Positions 1 through 7,588 of a DNA stretch of 64,000 nt are shown one piece after another. The stretch is from Staphylococcus hyicus (GTDB taxonomy: Bacteria > Bacillota > Bacilli > Staphylococcales > Staphylococcaceae). A program made the position numbers and the translations under genes. The DNA is taken from contig NZ_CP008747.1 of NCBI RefSeq assembly GCF_000816085.1, positions 2,356,001 through 2,420,000 of the forward strand, written 5' to 3'. The notes below the pieces were generated by a model that saw nothing but the letters and a program-made list of their open reading frames with translations, did not search any database and was not told the DNA's origin. Positions within the stretch are counted from its first letter, which is position 1, and every line of letters begins with the position of its first letter.

Positions 1-589
1 CAAATACTTTTAAGTTACGATGTTTAAACACATCTTCCGGAATACCCACTTCTGGAACGAGTGGGATATTCGCAATTTTATATCCTTTATTGGCTAAGTA
101 CATGCTGAGTGGGGTTTTGGATGTACGGGACACCCCAACTATCAGCGCATCCGCTTCTCCGATGTCCGTAAAATGTTTGCCGTCATCGTACTTCACGGAA
201 TATTCGATTGCATCGATACGTTTGAAATAATCATCATCGAGCTTACGAATACGTCCTGTCTCTTTCGCAGGTTCTAATTGGGTTTTGTCTTCGATTAATG
301 CCATGAGGGGTGACATATAATCGACATATGGAATACCATGCGCTTTCGCATACGCTTGACCCGCTGCGTTATATTCTTCGGTCACAAGCGTTGTGACCAC
401 GATGGCACCTTTAGTTTCTGCTAATTTTAGGACATTCAGTAACTCTTCTTCATTTTTAATAAATGAAAACTTCTTCACTTCGATTTGGGTTAAATCTGGA
501 AACTGACTAATGACCGCATGAATCATGCGTTGTGCCGTTTCTCCAATGGAGTCCGACACAACAAAAATGGTAAGTTGTTTTTGCGTCAC
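1..589 (-). CDS. Pyruvate, phosphate dikinase regulatory protein (partial, C-terminus outside window)
   Basis: This is a bifunctional Ser/Thr kinase and pyrophosphorylase of the PDRP/YqfL family, which switches PPDK off by ADP-dependent phosphorylation of the Thr next to its catalytic His and reverses this with phosphate. About 196 codons are present of a family length near 270. The nucleotide-binding P-loop GVSRTSKTPLS is readable around residues 152-162. The start is a GTG at 587-589 (VTQKQLTIFVVSDSIGE), one base downstream of the ppdK stop codon, so the two genes are translationally close and surely cotranscribed. An upstream ATG is followed at once by a stop, which excludes it. In Bacillus the homologue sits beside ccpN; that neighbour would lie outside this window. 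Confidence 0.9.
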   Translation of the reverse strand, partial: MTQKQLTIFVVSDSIGETAQRMIHAVISQFPDLTQIEVKKFSFIKNEEELLNVLKLAETKGAIVVTTLVTEEYNAAGQAYAKAHGIPYVDYMSPLMALIEDKTQLEPAKETGRIRKLDDDYFKRIDAIEYSVKYDDGKHFTDIGEADALIVGVSRTSKTPLSMYLANKGYKIANIPLVPEVGIPEDVFKHRNLKVF

Positions 590-590
590 A

Positions 591-3215
591 TTATCGCCCG
601 CTTTCCACAACACTTTGAGCTGTCGCTAAAATTGCACCAGGGACACGGAATGGTGAACATGAAACATAATCAATTTGCATTCCGTTGAAGTGATGGATAG
701 ATTTAGGGTCACCACCCAGTTCACCACATACGCCAATTTTAATCGTTGGCTTCGCTTGTTTTGCTTGGTCTACCGCAGTTTGTATCATCGCACCGACACC
801 ATTCACATCGAGCGTTTGGAAAGGGTCAACCTCTAAGATGCCACCTTGGATATAGTCATTAATGAATTTACCCGCATCGTCACGTGAGAATCCATATGTT
901 AATTGCGTTAAGTCATTCGTACCGAAACTAAAGAAATCACATTCTTTTGCGAGTGCACCGGCTACCATACATGCGCGTGGTGTTTCAATCATTGTACCGA
1001 TGAGGTAATTTAATGATTGACCTGTTTGTGCTTCAATCCCTTTAATACTTTCAACAATTTGTGTTTTCAATGTCGTAAATTCTTCAACCGTTGATACGAG
1101 TGGAATCATAATTTCAGGCTGACACGCGATACCTTCAGCTTTTAAACGTGCCACACTTGTCATAATCGCTTCCGCTTGCATCACGTACAATTCTGGGTAC
1201 GTAATCGCAAGACGACAACCACGGTGACCTAACATCGGATTCGTTTCGTGAAGTTCAGCGATACGCTTATTTAATTTGTCTTCCGAAATACCTAATTGTT
1301 GTGCGACATTCGTGACTTCTTCACCCGCTTTAGGTAAAAATTCATGTAATGGTGGGTCTAACAAACGAACGATTGATGGACGTTCACCTGATAAACGGAA
1401 AATGTGTTCAAAATCTTCAGTTTGGTATTCACGAATTTGATTTAGAGCTTGGATGCGTGTCTCTTCATCTGAAGATAAGATAAAACGACGCATTTCAACA
1501 AGACGCTCTGCACCAAAGAACATATGCTCCGTACGCACAAGGCCAATACCTTTCGCGTTAAATTGGTAACCCGCTTCAATATCAGGTTTCGTCTCAGCAT
1601 TCATGCGGACATTCAGACGTGCAATATCTTCCGCCCATTGCATAAATTGTTCAAACTCTTCACTATGCTCTGCATTTGTTGTTTCAACTTTACCAGCGTA
1701 AATGTCACCATTTGCGCCATCAACAGATACCATATCTCCTTCATGCAGTGTACCACCTGGATACGTGATTACTTTTTCAACCGTGTTGATTTCTAGATTT
1801 GAACATCCAGTCACACAACATTTACCCATCCCACGAGCAACTACTGCCGCATGCGATGTCATCCCACCATGCGTCGTGACAATCGCTTCACTTGCGATCA
1901 TGCCTTCAATATCTTCAGGGGATGTTTCAGGGCGCATTAAAATGACCTTCTCACCTTGTTCAGCGCGTGCCTTCGCTTCTTCAGCCGTAAAGACGATGTG
2001 ACCTACCGCAGCACCAGGGCTTGCAGGCAAACCAGATTGCGATACCACTTCAGCATTTGCGAGTGCTTTCTCTTCAAATGTTGGATGAAGTAATGTATCG
2101 ATAGATTTCACATCTACTTTTGTCATCGCTTCTTCTTTAGAAATAACCCCTTCTTCTACAAGGTCTACGGCAATTTTCATCGCTGCTTTCGCCGTACGTT
2201 TACCGTTACGTGTTTGTAAAATATAGAGCTTCTCATTTTCAATCGTAAACTCAATATCTTGCATATCTTTATAATGCGCTTCTAATTGTTCAGAAACCTC
2301 TACAAATTCTTGATGCACATGTGGCATTTGATCTTTTAACGTTTGAATGTCTTTCGGCGTACGAATCCCCGCTACGACATCTTCACCTTGCGCATTTAAT
2401 AAATATTCACCGAAAAGTTTCGCTTCACCAGATACAGGATTGCGTGTAAATGCTACACCTGTACCACTTTGGTCACCACTATTTCCGAACACCATCTCTT
2501 GGACGTTGACAGCCGTACCAATATCATGTGGAATATCATTTAAATCACGATACACACGGGCACGGTCGTTATCCCAAGACTTAAATACCGCTTCAACCGC
2601 TTCAGTTAATTGTGTCAGTGGCTCTTGAGGGAACGGTTTAAACACTTCCTCTACATAGACTTCTTTATATTTTTCACAAATGGTTTTAAGGCCTTCAGCT
2701 GGAATATCCGCATCCGTTTCATAACCATGTTCCTTTTTATAGCCTTCAAAATATGTATGGAACGCATGCATCGGAATGTTGTAAACGACTTCACCAAACA
2801 TTTGAAGTAAACGACGGTAACAGTCATAAGAAAAACGCGCATCATTTGTTTTTTGTGCTAATTTTTCAACGTTGTTATCATTAAGCCCCAAGTTTAAAAT
2901 CGTGTCCATCATACCTGGCATGGAAATCTTCGCACCACTACGTACAGATACAAGAAGTAAATTTTGATCATCTGAGAACGCTTTACCCGTACGCGTTGAA
3001 AAAGCTTCTAATTGTTCTTTTAATTGTGTGATGACAGCCTCAGGAAGTGTCTCACCTTGTTTTAAGTATTCAATACACGCTTCTGTTGTAATCGTAAAAC
3101 CATCAGGAACTGGTAAGCCAAGACGTTTCATTTCAGATAAGTTCGCACCTTTACCACCAAGCAAATCCTTCATGTCTTTTTGACCTTCATCAAAAGCATA
3201 AATGTATTTCGTCAT
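591..3215 (-). CDS. ppdK: Pyruvate, phosphate dikinase
   Basis: PPDK interconverts pyruvate + ATP + Pi and PEP + AMP + PPi in the cytoplasm and links glycolysis to gluconeogenesis. The 874 residues match the family. The order is an N-terminal ATP-grasp domain (KDLLGGKGANLSEMKRLG near residues 17-34), a central swivelling phosphohistidine domain with GGMTSHAAVVARGMGKCC (catalytic His after Thr, the Thr being the regulatory target), and a C-terminal PEP-utilising TIM barrel with GTNDLTQLTYGFSRDD and the GVCGELGGDP loop carrying the catalytic Cys. The start ATG at 3213-3215 follows a GAGGTG ribosome site. The adjacent regulator gene and CcpN-like boxes upstream fit catabolite control. Confidence 0.98.
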   Translation of the reverse strand: MTKYIYAFDEGQKDMKDLLGGKGANLSEMKRLGLPVPDGFTITTEACIEYLKQGETLPEAVITQLKEQLEAFSTRTGKAFSDDQNLLLVSVRSGAKISMPGMMDTILNLGLNDNNVEKLAQKTNDARFSYDCYRRLLQMFGEVVYNIPMHAFHTYFEGYKKEHGYETDADIPAEGLKTICEKYKEVYVEEVFKPFPQEPLTQLTEAVEAVFKSWDNDRARVYRDLNDIPHDIGTAVNVQEMVFGNSGDQSGTGVAFTRNPVSGEAKLFGEYLLNAQGEDVVAGIRTPKDIQTLKDQMPHVHQEFVEVSEQLEAHYKDMQDIEFTIENEKLYILQTRNGKRTAKAAMKIAVDLVEEGVISKEEAMTKVDVKSIDTLLHPTFEEKALANAEVVSQSGLPASPGAAVGHIVFTAEEAKARAEQGEKVILMRPETSPEDIEGMIASEAIVTTHGGMTSHAAVVARGMGKCCVTGCSNLEINTVEKVITYPGGTLHEGDMVSVDGANGDIYAGKVETTNAEHSEEFEQFMQWAEDIARLNVRMNAETKPDIEAGYQFNAKGIGLVRTEHMFFGAERLVEMRRFILSSDEETRIQALNQIREYQTEDFEHIFRLSGERPSIVRLLDPPLHEFLPKAGEEVTNVAQQLGISEDKLNKRIAELHETNPMLGHRGCRLAITYPELYVMQAEAIMTSVARLKAEGIACQPEIMIPLVSTVEEFTTLKTQIVESIKGIEAQTGQSLNYLIGTMIETPRACMVAGALAKECDFFSFGTNDLTQLTYGFSRDDAGKFINDYIQGGILEVDPFQTLDVNGVGAMIQTAVDQAKQAKPTIKIGVCGELGGDPKSIHHFNGMQIDYVSCSPFRVPGAILATAQSVVESGR

Positions 3216-3239
3216 ACTGTTTCACCTCAAATAGTTTAA

Positions 3240-3271
3240 TATGTCATACTAATAAATATGAGTATGTCACA
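3240..3271. promoter_or_regulatory. Pair of CcpN-type operator motifs upstream of ppdK
   Basis: Two inverted 11-mers lie just upstream of ppdK: TATGTCATACT at 3240-3250 and, on the other strand, TGTGACATACT at 3261-3271. Both fit the Bacillus CcpN consensus TRTGHYATAYW at every position (consensus from memory). CcpN represses gluconeogenic genes in the presence of glucose. Binding is inferred. Confidence 0.6.
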
Positions 3272-3423
3272 TTATTTTTGAAAACGCAACGAAAAAAAGA
3301 TAAATCATAAAAAATTTAAGAATTAACGACACTAAATTGTTAAGATTAAAGCTTTATATACGTATCATATTCTTAATTTAGAATCATTTAGTTAATTGAC
3401 GTGACACAAATCATTGATGTGTA

Positions 3424-3434
3424 TGTGACATATA
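3424..3434 (+). promoter_or_regulatory. Third CcpN-type motif
   Basis: TGTGACATATA again fits TRTGHYATAYW exactly. It lies about 150 bp upstream of the inverted pair and about 210 bp before ppdK. It could be a distal operator or a chance match in AT-rich DNA. Confidence 0.35.
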
Positions 3435-3440
3435 AATCGA

Positions 3441-3490
3441 TATATATAAAAGAAGCTTAAGTCGCAACACCGACGTGTCACTTAAGCTTC
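3441..3490 (-). terminator. Intrinsic terminator of the T7SS module
   Basis: An 11-bp perfect stem, GAAGCTTAAGT at 3452-3462 paired with ACTTAAGCTTC at 3480-3490, is followed on the minus strand by TTTTATATATA. It closes the long minus-strand gene series that starts in the ess locus. Confidence 0.8.
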
Positions 3491-3500
3491 CCGCGAAACA

Positions 3501-4165
3501 TTATTGAACATTTGATTGGTGGGATTCCATTTTGTATGGACCATTACGTAATTCATCCATGAAGAGTGCATAAGAAAAGAATGATCTCAAGATTAACAAA
3601 TCAATACACGATATGACTATGATACTCATTCCAAAGAAATTGTTTTCCTCAGCCATGGTTGGTACTGTCCAAAATAAATAACCTATCCACGCTAAACTTA
3701 TTAACTTCAATATAATGGCGAATATATTTATTGAACTCCTAGCCTTTTTAACGACAATATGAAATTCATTCAAAGAAAAAATGAGTATGGCTAAAAACGA
3801 TAAAATAACCGCTCCTATAATAGAGTACAAATACATTAGGCCATGCCACGGTGTCTTTATGATACAGATTAAGTATATAGAAGCCATTGCGATAGGTTGT
3901 AAATAACCCGCTATTACATTTATGACTAGATAGCGAAGAGCACTAATCCTATTAATCTGTATATTTTATAGCTATCTTGAAACATCAATATGACATTAAA
4001 AATCATCCACATAGCATATGTCACATATAAATATATAGGTATGTCAAACCATGCATTCGACAGATTCAAAATAACCACATCAAAAAATAATACAAAAATA
4101 ATGATAAAAATGATGAACGGTTTCATATGTGATTTCTTCAAATTTGTAATATACGTTTCTAACAT
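3501..4165 (-). pseudogene. Frameshifted paralogue of the likely immunity membrane protein
   Basis: The first segment starts at the ATG at 4163-4165 behind GGGAGG and reads MLETYITNLKKSHMKPFI. The second segment continues in another frame to a stop at 3501. Joined, they align along their whole length with the intact 216-aa protein at 6926-7576 (shared: NLKKS..KPFII, YVTYAMWMIFN, INVIAGYLQPIA, FSLNEFH, VPT.AEEN, RSFF.YAL). The shift is a single-base change within about 3961-3976; restoring the frame gives IQINRISALRYLVINVIAGY, which matches the paralogue. It would be a membrane protein with about six spans. A sequencing error cannot be excluded, but a duplicated, decayed immunity gene fits. 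Confidence 0.8.
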
Positions 4166-4232
4166 GTCGCCCTCCCAACTCATAAGCTTTATTTCATATA
4201 TATCAAAGTGCGGTTTTTACCACCTTTTATAG

Positions 4233-4911
4233 CTATTCTACTATCATAATTTTTTCGACAATTTTATAATCAACATATCTTTTAATAAACATAAAGGTAA
4301 CAAAGTGTAACGGTATAATTATTAATATGGATCCTGAAACCAGGAATTTAGAGTCTGCTATATTTGGAATTGATAAGTATTCTAAAAACTTAGTAATGTA
4401 AATAAAATTCGAAAGTAATAATGCTACTAAGCCAATTTTCGACCTCGTTTTTCCATTAGCGAATCGAGCGATAATTTTACCTTCATTTAGCATCATTAAT
4501 GCACCGATAGAAAGCAATAGAAAACTCATTATCATTGTTACAGTGTTGTGTAACCAATATTCATATAAGTCTACATTATGCTGAATTCCCATATAGTAAA
4601 ACAAATTGTTAAAAGCTAAGATGGCATTCACACAAGAAAGCACATTAATGATTGATAAAAATTTAGCATACCTTTTCTTTTTAACTTACTCGATGTAGGA
4701 TTGATTTTTACAAATGGAATCCACTGTAGGATGCTTATAATGATAATAATTAGCTGTATTAGAGTGGATATTTTTAAATACAAGGGAATATTTTCATAAT
4801 CCAGACCATTAAATAAAGTTATACTTGTAAAACCAATAATGACAAATCCTAATATACTTATAACGAGTCTCGTATTCCTCCCAAACTATTAATCGCATTT
4901 TTTTCATCCAT
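4233..4911 (-). pseudogene. Multi-frameshifted membrane protein gene in the T7SS module
   Basis: A likely start ATG at 4911 (MDEKNAINSLGG) reads into a stop. Frame changes near 4871-4890 and in the A-rich run at 4672-4685 join it to NTRLVISILGFVIIGFTS, then to KRYAKFLSIINVLSCVNA and the long C-terminal segment ending at 4233. The joined product would have about 220 residues and six or so hydrophobic segments. No family is recognised, and it is not an obvious copy of its neighbours. It begins 20 bp after the preceding gene, so it belongs to the same transcription unit. Two separate shifts argue for a pseudogene. The first could instead be a misjudged start. Confidence 0.6.
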
Positions 4912-4930
4912 TTTAATTTACACTTCTTTC

Positions 4931-5530
4931 CTACACATAGGGTAAATACAGAACAATTGAATTGACGAATATATAAAGTGTAACGACTAATGGCACAATG
5001 GTTTTAAACAAAAATACACCATATTTAATTTTTCGATAAATATCTAAAATCAACCAAATGATTGTAATTATAAATCCTATAAAAATTATGGCTGGATCGA
5101 CTGAAATGATATCTTCTTGTAGAAGCGGATGCATATGTATATGTGTGAACCACATTAACACTACAGAAATGATCAAATAATAAACCGTACGAACTCTTGA
5201 AGAACGCAAGTCAGATTCTTGAACTTCCAATTGTTCTTCATCTTGATTTTGTTCTTTTTCAACCATATATTTTAAAAGTCTTGGCTTGGTCCAAAATGTT
5301 TTAATCGTGAAATACATATAAATATAAGATCCAAAATAAGTGAACACTAAATAATTTCTTAAATCATGGAGCTCAAGATGTCCCCCAATAACATAAATCA
5401 CAATGAGTGCGATAATTATCCCTAAATCAATGAGTAAACTGATGAATAATCCACCTTCAATTTTAAAAAGACTCGACATGATTGCGGCATAAAAAATCAC
5501 AAACAAACCGAATAAAACAATATATATCAT
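4931..5530 (-). CDS. Membrane protein of the T7SS-associated module (unknown family)
   Basis: The start is placed at the ATG at 5528-5530 (MIYIVLFGLFVIFYAA) because AAGGAG lies 7 bases before it; a longer reading (MQNIIRR...) would place that site inside the gene. The product has 199 residues, with about three N-terminal spans, a charged loop around residues 88-115 (KEQNQDEEQLEVQESDLRSS) and three more spans ending YLPYV. It may be one of the DUF5079/DUF5080-type proteins found around staphylococcal ess loci, which is an uncertain recollection. Its function is unknown; immunity or accessory roles are inferred only from position. Confidence 0.75.
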   Translation of the reverse strand: MIYIVLFGLFVIFYAAIMSSLFKIEGGLFISLLIDLGIIIALIVIYVIGGHLELHDLRNYLVFTYFGSYIYMYFTIKTFWTKPRLLKYMVEKEQNQDEEQLEVQESDLRSSRVRTVYYLIISVVLMWFTHIHMHPLLQEDIISVDPAIIFIGFIITIIWLILDIYRKIKYGVFLFKTIVPLVVTLYIFVNSIVLYLPYV

Positions 5531-5569
5531 AATGATTCTCCTTATTATATTTTGCACGCCATAGTTTGG

Positions 5570-5603
5570 TTTTAAAAATTACGCATAACGTGACGTTATG
5601 CGT
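5570..5603 (-). terminator. Intrinsic terminator
   Basis: A perfect 10-bp stem ACGCATAACG/CGTTATGCGT with a 3-base loop lies at 5581-5603. It is followed on the minus strand by AATTTTTAAAA and sits just after the 70-aa membrane protein gene, separating it from the downstream genes. Confidence 0.8.
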
Positions 5604-5610
5604 TAAAATC

Positions 5611-5823
5611 CTATATAATTCCTGTGATTTTCAAAACATTAAGTACAAATACTACGATACCTACGATAATCGCAATGTTTAATAATTTAGCCCCTTTTTC
5701 AGGATTATATTTTTTGTATTTAATACTACAAATTATACTTCCAATCGCAAATAATGGTGTAACAATTGTAAGGACGATAAATACCCATGCCCATACTTTT
5801 AAAGCTTTACCTTGTTCTTTCAT
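5611..5823 (-). CDS. Small two-span membrane protein, CD225/dispanin-like
   Basis: The protein has 70 residues with two membrane segments (WAWVFIVLTIVTPLFAIGSI and LLNIAIIVGIVVFVLNVL) joined by a short basic loop (SIKYKKYNPEKGAK). This layout and the GSIICSIKYKKYN stretch resemble the CD225/dispanin family, as a visual resemblance only. AGAAGGAGAC precedes the ATG. The gene lies between the 153-aa tandem pair and a terminator, so it is probably the last gene of the first effector-module transcript. No function can be assigned. Confidence 0.75.
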   Translation of the reverse strand: MKEQGKALKVWAWVFIVLTIVTPLFAIGSIICSIKYKKYNPEKGAKLLNIAIIVGIVVFVLNVLKITGII

Positions 5824-5895
5824 CTGTAATGTCTCCTTCTAAAATTATGTAATATTATAAAAATTTTGATGATATCCATAGAAAGCGCATCAAAA

Positions 5896-6357
5896 TTATG
5901 ATTCTTTTTCACATACTTTTGCCTTTACATCTATCCACGCATGCGTGCCTTTATAATTGGTTTTCAATGTGTGATAATAAGGCGAAACAAAAGTTAAATT
6001 ATTTTCTTCAGCAAATTGATTCATTTCTTCTAACAAAGCTATCTCATCTTCTATAAAGTTATCTGTCACTATTCTTCCGTGCAGCATTTTATTTAGTGTA
6101 AAATAACTACGAAAACCGAGTTCGTCATCAGGTAAGAACCCTTTTGAAACTGGTATACAAACAAAAACATTCATTTGTTTTTGTTGATTTATATGTGTGA
6201 TTGCATAGGTTAAATCGCCCACTGGTTCAGCATCTCTATCCATACAACTTTTCACAAAATCTTGAAACACTTTTTCCATATCATCAATCTCAACATTCAC
6301 ATAAGACTTATACGCTACATTTTTTAACATGATAGAACTGTAACTGGTCTTATTCAT
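5896..6357 (-). CDS. 153-aa T7SS-module protein, tandem copy 2 (DUF5085-like?)
   Basis: A soluble protein with alternating beta and alpha character (VNVEIDDMEKVFQDFVKSC, TYAITHINQQKQMNVFVCIP, FVSPYYHTLKTNYKGTHAWI) and no signal or membrane segment. The fold pattern suggests the GyrI/effector-binding type, and the DUF5085 family found in staphylococcal ess loci is a possible match; neither is certain. The ATG overlaps the upstream gene by 8 bases, with AAGGT inside the upstream coding end, so expression is coupled. Length, layout and C-terminal pattern (PYYH...Y.G..A..) match the upstream gene, showing an old tandem duplication. Confidence 0.8.
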   Translation of the reverse strand: MNKTSYSSIMLKNVAYKSYVNVEIDDMEKVFQDFVKSCMDRDAEPVGDLTYAITHINQQKQMNVFVCIPVSKGFLPDDELGFRSYFTLNKMLHGRIVTDNFIEDEIALLEEMNQFAEENNLTFVSPYYHTLKTNYKGTHAWIDVKAKVCEKES

Positions 6358-6811
6358 CGTCTGTACCTTCTATCGACTCTATTTCAGCATGTATTTCAAA
6401 AGCTTTGCCTCCAGGATAATCAATCATCACGTGGTAATATGGTTGATCTTTAAGGTGAAAACCATTTTCCTGAGCAATGAATTCAATTTTTTTATAAACC
6501 AACTCAAATTCTTCTTCGTCAAAACATTTTTCAATTAATGTCGGAGCTACTTCTAACTTATCCACGTATTCAATATTCAAGTCAGGAACATCTTGAATCG
6601 GTTGATTTAATGCGATAAACGCTGTATATTCAACCTCTCCTAATCCCACTGTTTCTCTCTTAAAAATAATAGGTCCCGTTGGATAAATATCCTCATCTAC
6701 AAAAAACGTATTAACCGTGTCTAAACCCTCTAACCAATCTTCATTTTCATCAATATCAAAAGTGATCTTGGCACAATAGGGCATCATTAACATGCCTACA
6801 TCCACTAACAT
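6350..6811 (-). CDS. 153-aa T7SS-module protein, tandem copy 1 (DUF5085-like?)
   Basis: An acidic soluble protein (DIDENEDWLEGLDTVNTFF, VGLGEVEYTAFIALNQ, QPYYHVMIDYPGGKAFEIHA). It shares length and architecture with the gene that overlaps its 3' end. The start may be the GTG at 6803-6805 rather than the ATG at 6811, because AAGGGTG touches the ATG but stands 7 bases before the GTG. No catalytic motif is visible. Proteins of this size in ess loci include immunity or chaperone-like factors, which remains inference here. Confidence 0.78.
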   Translation of the reverse strand: MLVDVGMLMMPYCAKITFDIDENEDWLEGLDTVNTFFVDEDIYPTGPIIFKRETVGLGEVEYTAFIALNQPIQDVPDLNIEYVDKLEVAPTLIEKCFDEEEFELVYKKIEFIAQENGFHLKDQPYYHVMIDYPGGKAFEIHAEIESIEGTDDE

Positions 6812-6925
6812 TCACCCTTCTTCTTAAGTTCACATTCGTATAAATACATAGAGTAACTAAAATAATTTCTAATAATATTGTCGTATAGAATTATTGTATG
6901 ATTAATATACTTAGATTTTATTTGA

Positions 6926-7576
6926 TTAATTATCACTCAATTCTTCAAAGTCACCGTTTAATGTTCTTATCACAAGTGCATAGTTAAAAAACGATCGTAA
7001 AACTAGTAAATCAATGCAAAGCAAAAATAATATACTAACCCAAATAAAACTATTCTCTTCAGCAGTAGTCGGTACCGTTATAGCTAAATATGCTAACCAA
7101 CCTAAGCTTGCTAGCTTTATCAATATTGCCAACAGATTTAATGATGTTTTGGCTTTATCAACTATTAAATGAAATTCATTTAAAGAAAATATAGAAATTG
7201 CAACAACAGAAAGTAAAACTGCCCCAATTATATTCATCCAGTAAAATATTCCATTCCAAGGAGTAAAAACAATTCCTATTAAATAACAAGATGCTACAGC
7301 AATAGGTTGGATGTATCCAGTAATTACATTTATAATTAAATATTTTGTAGCGCTTATTTTATTAGCTTTAACATTTTCAAAGCTATCAAGCTTGAATATA
7401 ATCAAATTAAATATCATCCATACAGCATAAGTAATATACAAATAAATGGGTATATCATTCCATATATTTGTAGAATATATCATCACTGAATTAAATAAAA
7501 CAATTAATATCATCAAAAAGATAATAAAAGGTTTCAAATACGACTTCTTTAAATTTGTAGCATAAGTCTCTAACAT
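6926..7576 (-). CDS. Multi-pass membrane protein, candidate immunity to the adjacent LXG protein
   Basis: The 216 residues contain about six hydrophobic segments (KPFIIFLMILIVLFNSVMIY, IPIYLYITYAVWMIFNLII, YLIINVITGYIQPIAVASC, NIIGAVLLSVVAISIFSL, LLAILIKLASLGWLAYLAI, WVSILFLLCIDLLVLRSFF). The gene starts 12 bp after the LXG stop with its own AGGAGAG site, which is the usual position of an immunity gene. A frameshifted full-length copy lies at 3501-4165. The protein may belong to a DUF5079-like family. It does not look like TsaI (DUF443), the membrane immunity protein of S. aureus TspA, but the arrangement is analogous. Confidence 0.8.
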   Translation of the reverse strand: MLETYATNLKKSYLKPFIIFLMILIVLFNSVMIYSTNIWNDIPIYLYITYAVWMIFNLIIFKLDSFENVKANKISATKYLIINVITGYIQPIAVASCYLIGIVFTPWNGIFYWMNIIGAVLLSVVAISIFSLNEFHLIVDKAKTSLNLLAILIKLASLGWLAYLAITVPTTAEENSFIWVSILFLLCIDLLVLRSFFNYALVIRTLNGDFEELSDN

Positions 7577-7588
7577 GGTCTCTCTCCT

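Noticed and set aside
1524..2845. Several open frames of 60-99 codons opposite ppdK
   Set aside because: They lie wholly within the well-supported ppdK gene, lack ribosome sites and have no recognisable protein features.
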